Below, piece after piece: positions 17,501 through 18,178 of a DNA stretch of 18,178 nucleotides. Position numbers and translations under genes: made by a program. Location of the stretch: contig JAILDS010000019.1 of assembly GCA_024689165.1 (NCBI GenBank), positions 1 through 18,178 of the forward strand. Direction: 5' to 3'. Each line of letters opens with the position of its first letter. Position 1 is the stretch's first letter. The notes under the pieces were generated by a model. That model worked only from the letters and a program-made list of their open reading frames with translations, did not search any database and was not told where the DNA came from. Source of the DNA: Clostridia bacterium (GTDB taxonomy: Bacteria; Bacillota; Clostridia; Oscillospirales; Acutalibacteraceae).

Positions 17501-17742
17501 AGCTGTTCTTTTTCAGGTACTCTCTTCCCGTAAACGGCGCGGATAAGGTCACGCTCCCGGAAGGGAAAAAGCTTTTGATACTGTCCGCCGCCGCCCTGAA
17601 AAATGAGCGCGGCTGCCGGCTCGCTTATCCCCTGTTCGACGTCGTCGAGGATAGGGCTTTCAACTACCGCATCAAAGGCGTCGGGAACCTGCTGGAACAC
17701 GGCTTCAGAAAGCTCCTCGGGCTGGTCTGGATGATAGTCTGA
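14536..17742 (+). CDS. GH38 alpha-mannosidase-like, large form with extra C-terminal beta domain
   Basis: 1068 aa from the ATG at 14536, which shares its A with the TGA of the previous gene; the frame continues upstream to 14425 but only inside that gene. Hallmarks of GH38 are AHLDTVWNWD (His14, Asp16, zinc ligands), PDCFGFGFALPS (nucleophile Asp127) and HQFHDDLPGTS (His341). A helical bundle (about 270-360) follows, with LLTNHGTGGYTSRA just before it. The C-terminal beta region is longer than in the first GH38 of the window: residues about 860-1068 form an added beta-sandwich with two similar strands, LPPGTEKLVILAAS and LPEGKKLLILSAA. Thr replaces Pro in HxDP, unlike the other copy. There is no signal peptide. 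It is probably expressed with the GH106-like enzyme to dismantle an imported glycan containing mannose and another sugar. GH38 membership is firm; linkage specificity is unknown. Confidence 0.93.
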   Translation: MGGIKHVHTVATAHLDTVWNWDFETTIRRYIPHTLRSNFRLFEKHPDYVFNFEGAFRYALMEEYYPEEFEKLRQYVAAGKWYPAGAAWENGDVNVPSPEALFRNFLLGNDYFEKKFGIRSRDVFLPDCFGFGFALPSVAAHSNLLGFTTQKLTWGSACGIPFDFGKWYGPDGKYILASLRPGNYFSILRDLRSNRRVKNKLAENERFGVDSTVVFHGVGDRGGSPFPISVSLMDRNIRLNDSSRVKVHSSRSDALFEEWMTEKTETDRDRLPSHRSELLLTNHGTGGYTSRAISKRWNARGEQLADMAERAAVAAFWLGAAEYPEEQLNTAWKRLICHQFHDDLPGTSIQKAYLRSWNDYGLSMNQFSGEYEASCAAVAGMLGTDSQPGVPLVVNNPMELARKDVVTAYADPGRGIRPSGVVIVDAEGNETPSQIVSQKNGKAEVAFIADMPPYSYKVYYARFTEQKQDSAEKETSDNELENERYRVRLDSNGDVASIFDKELDRELLAAPVALGIFDYKGSWMYPAWELDYSQTIRTPDRTPKLVGMSVVENGPVRRKIRVVQRCGDSVFTNDISLAAGSDRVEVDCEFDWQSRKTLCKNVFAFTANNEEATFDLGLGAIRRKNARPELYEVPAQRWVDLTDGSGEFGVSVISDCKYGWDKFNNNTLRMTVVHTPQNNSRATSMQSMMELGLNRYSYAICSHGGNDLTRIQASAREFIAPMEVFAAERHDGRLFSENADSSGFGTGSVSFGGISDPGVIVRAVKKAENSDEIVVRVNEGANRRHESVRLTLGAGIASAREIYASEEALGEAEVSHGSLVFDVGPYEVRSFALTLLPSPFEPVRPFEQVPVGMPGGCSVFSPRSEKPGGAIPCTGFAIPSELAPCVISSGGVDFPVDKQLGATLCDAQTVTLPPGTEKLVILAASIDGDRTFRFGVGDTSVEIKAADVKERPFSWDLYSMKRTAKIKTDPFGWECTHTRSASGDDCGRQLFFFRYSLPVNGADKVTLPEGKKLLILSAAALKNERGCRLAYPLFDVVEDRAFNYRIKGVGNLLEHGFRKLLGLVWMIV

Positions 17743-17764
17743 GCCCGGAGGCATATCTTCGGGC
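17743..17764 (+). other. 8-bp hairpin directly after the GH38 stop codon
   Basis: GCCCGGAG, loop GCATAT and CTTCGGGC can form an 8-bp stem with one G-T wobble, beginning on the base after the stop codon. It has no T tract, so it is not an intrinsic terminator by itself. It could protect the 3' end of the message, or be incidental in GC-rich DNA. Confidence 0.3.
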
Positions 17765-17798
17765 ATAGTTTCACAAAATCCCCCGCCGTCCGGCTTAT

Positions 17799-17828
17799 AA
17801 AAAAATCCCGCCGCGGCGGGTTTTTTTA
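17799..17828. terminator. bidirectional intrinsic terminator between convergent genes
   Basis: A perfect 14-nt palindrome CCCGCCGCGGCGGG (17807-17820) has an A tract on its left (17799-17805) and seven T residues on its right (17821-17827). It works in both directions, for the GH106-like/GH38 unit and for the convergent glycosyltransferase gene, whose stop codon (17826-17828) overlaps its edge. Confidence 0.9.
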
Positions 17829-18178
17829 TTGGTTTTCCTTCAGAGCGCGTTCGTAAATATCAAACATCTTCGCGGCGCATTTTTCTGCGTCGAACCTCTC
17901 AATCCCGGGCAGCGCGGGCGCCCGTCCCGGCCCGGCGGAAGCTCTAACGATCTCCTGCGCCCAAAGCTCCGCGTCGAACGTTCCGAGCCGTTTTGCAGCC
18001 TCCGCGACGACGGCTTCAGCGGGCACGCCCGGGGAAGCAAGGCATGGCAGGCCGTTCGCCTGGGCCTCGATAAGCGCGATGCCCAGCCCTTCGAAAACAG
18101 ACGGCATGACGAAGACGTCCGCCGCGCTCAGAAAACGCGGCACGTCCGGTCTGGCGCCTGCGAATATCACTCGCGGGG
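17826..18178 (-). CDS. glycosyltransferase, GT4-type C-terminal part (5' end outside window)
   Basis: Only the last 117 or so codons are present; the minus-strand frame is open to the window edge (the codons before GTG 18170 encode Pro-Arg), so the GTG at 18170 is not the real start. The fragment PRVIFAGARPDVPRFLSAADVFVMPSVFEGLGIALIEAQANGLPCLAS is the classic GT-B C-terminal Rossmann half. It includes the E-x7-E motif (EGLGIALIE) that contacts the nucleotide-sugar donor. Such enzymes build surface polysaccharides or glycolipids. It is convergent with the GH38 gene and separated from it by the shared terminator, so it belongs to another transcription unit. Donor and acceptor cannot be told. 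Confidence 0.9.
   Translation of the reverse strand, partial: PRVIFAGARPDVPRFLSAADVFVMPSVFEGLGIALIEAQANGLPCLASPGVPAEAVVAEAAKRLGTFDAELWAQEIVRASAGPGRAPALPGIERFDAEKCAAKMFDIYERALKENQ

Noticed and set aside
1..18178. CRISPR arrays, tRNA or rRNA genes, insertion sequences and phage genes.
   Set aside because: None seen: no regularly spaced repeats, no cloverleaf-like intergenic sequence, no transposase or integrase, and the intergenic space is under 200 bp at any point.

Overview
The window looks like chromosomal DNA of a GC-rich, Gram-positive-type gut Clostridia bacterium (Oscillospirales/Ruminococcaceae-like; inference). The clues are a class B sortase, dockerin modules, a SpoIID/LytB-type peptidoglycan protein, clear AGGAGG-type ribosome binding sites, strong G/C third-position bias, and several gut-type glycoside hydrolases. 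I see no rRNA, tRNA, CRISPR, IS element or phage gene.

Region 1 (1-10302, all + strand) reads as one operon. Gaps are small or negative and it ends in tandem intrinsic terminators. In order: a 5'-truncated class B sortase; a C-terminally membrane-anchored protein that looks like a degenerate CinA; a secreted dockerin plus SpoIID/LytB-like protein with an apparently permuted motif order; GalE, numbered exactly like E. coli GalE but with Cys at position 299; a secreted beta-sandwich/dockerin protein; a 592-aa protein of an uncharacterised, probably alpha/alpha-barrel, family; and a GH38 alpha-mannosidase. The first five point to building the cell surface. The last two have no signal peptide and point to cytoplasmic glycan breakdown.

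Region 2 (10408-11241, - strand) is a calcineurin-type metallophosphoesterase. It is transcribed divergently from Region 3. The 11242-11425 gap carries two back-to-back sigma-A-like promoters, each with a 17-bp spacer, and an imperfect inverted repeat that touches both -35 boxes.

Region 3 (11426-17742, + strand) is a two-gene unit: a 1036-aa GH106-like glycosidase whose stop codon overlaps the start codon of a second, quite different GH38 mannosidase of 1068 aa. A bidirectional terminator separates it from a convergent GT4-type glycosyltransferase fragment that leaves the window at the right edge.

The most unusual points are the membrane-anchored CinA-like protein beside a sortase, the permuted dockerin-SpoIID protein, the predicted broad-specificity GalE, and the divergent promoter that may be controlled by one operator. 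Several gene starts are given here as internal ATGs rather than the longest reading frame, and the reason is stated for each.
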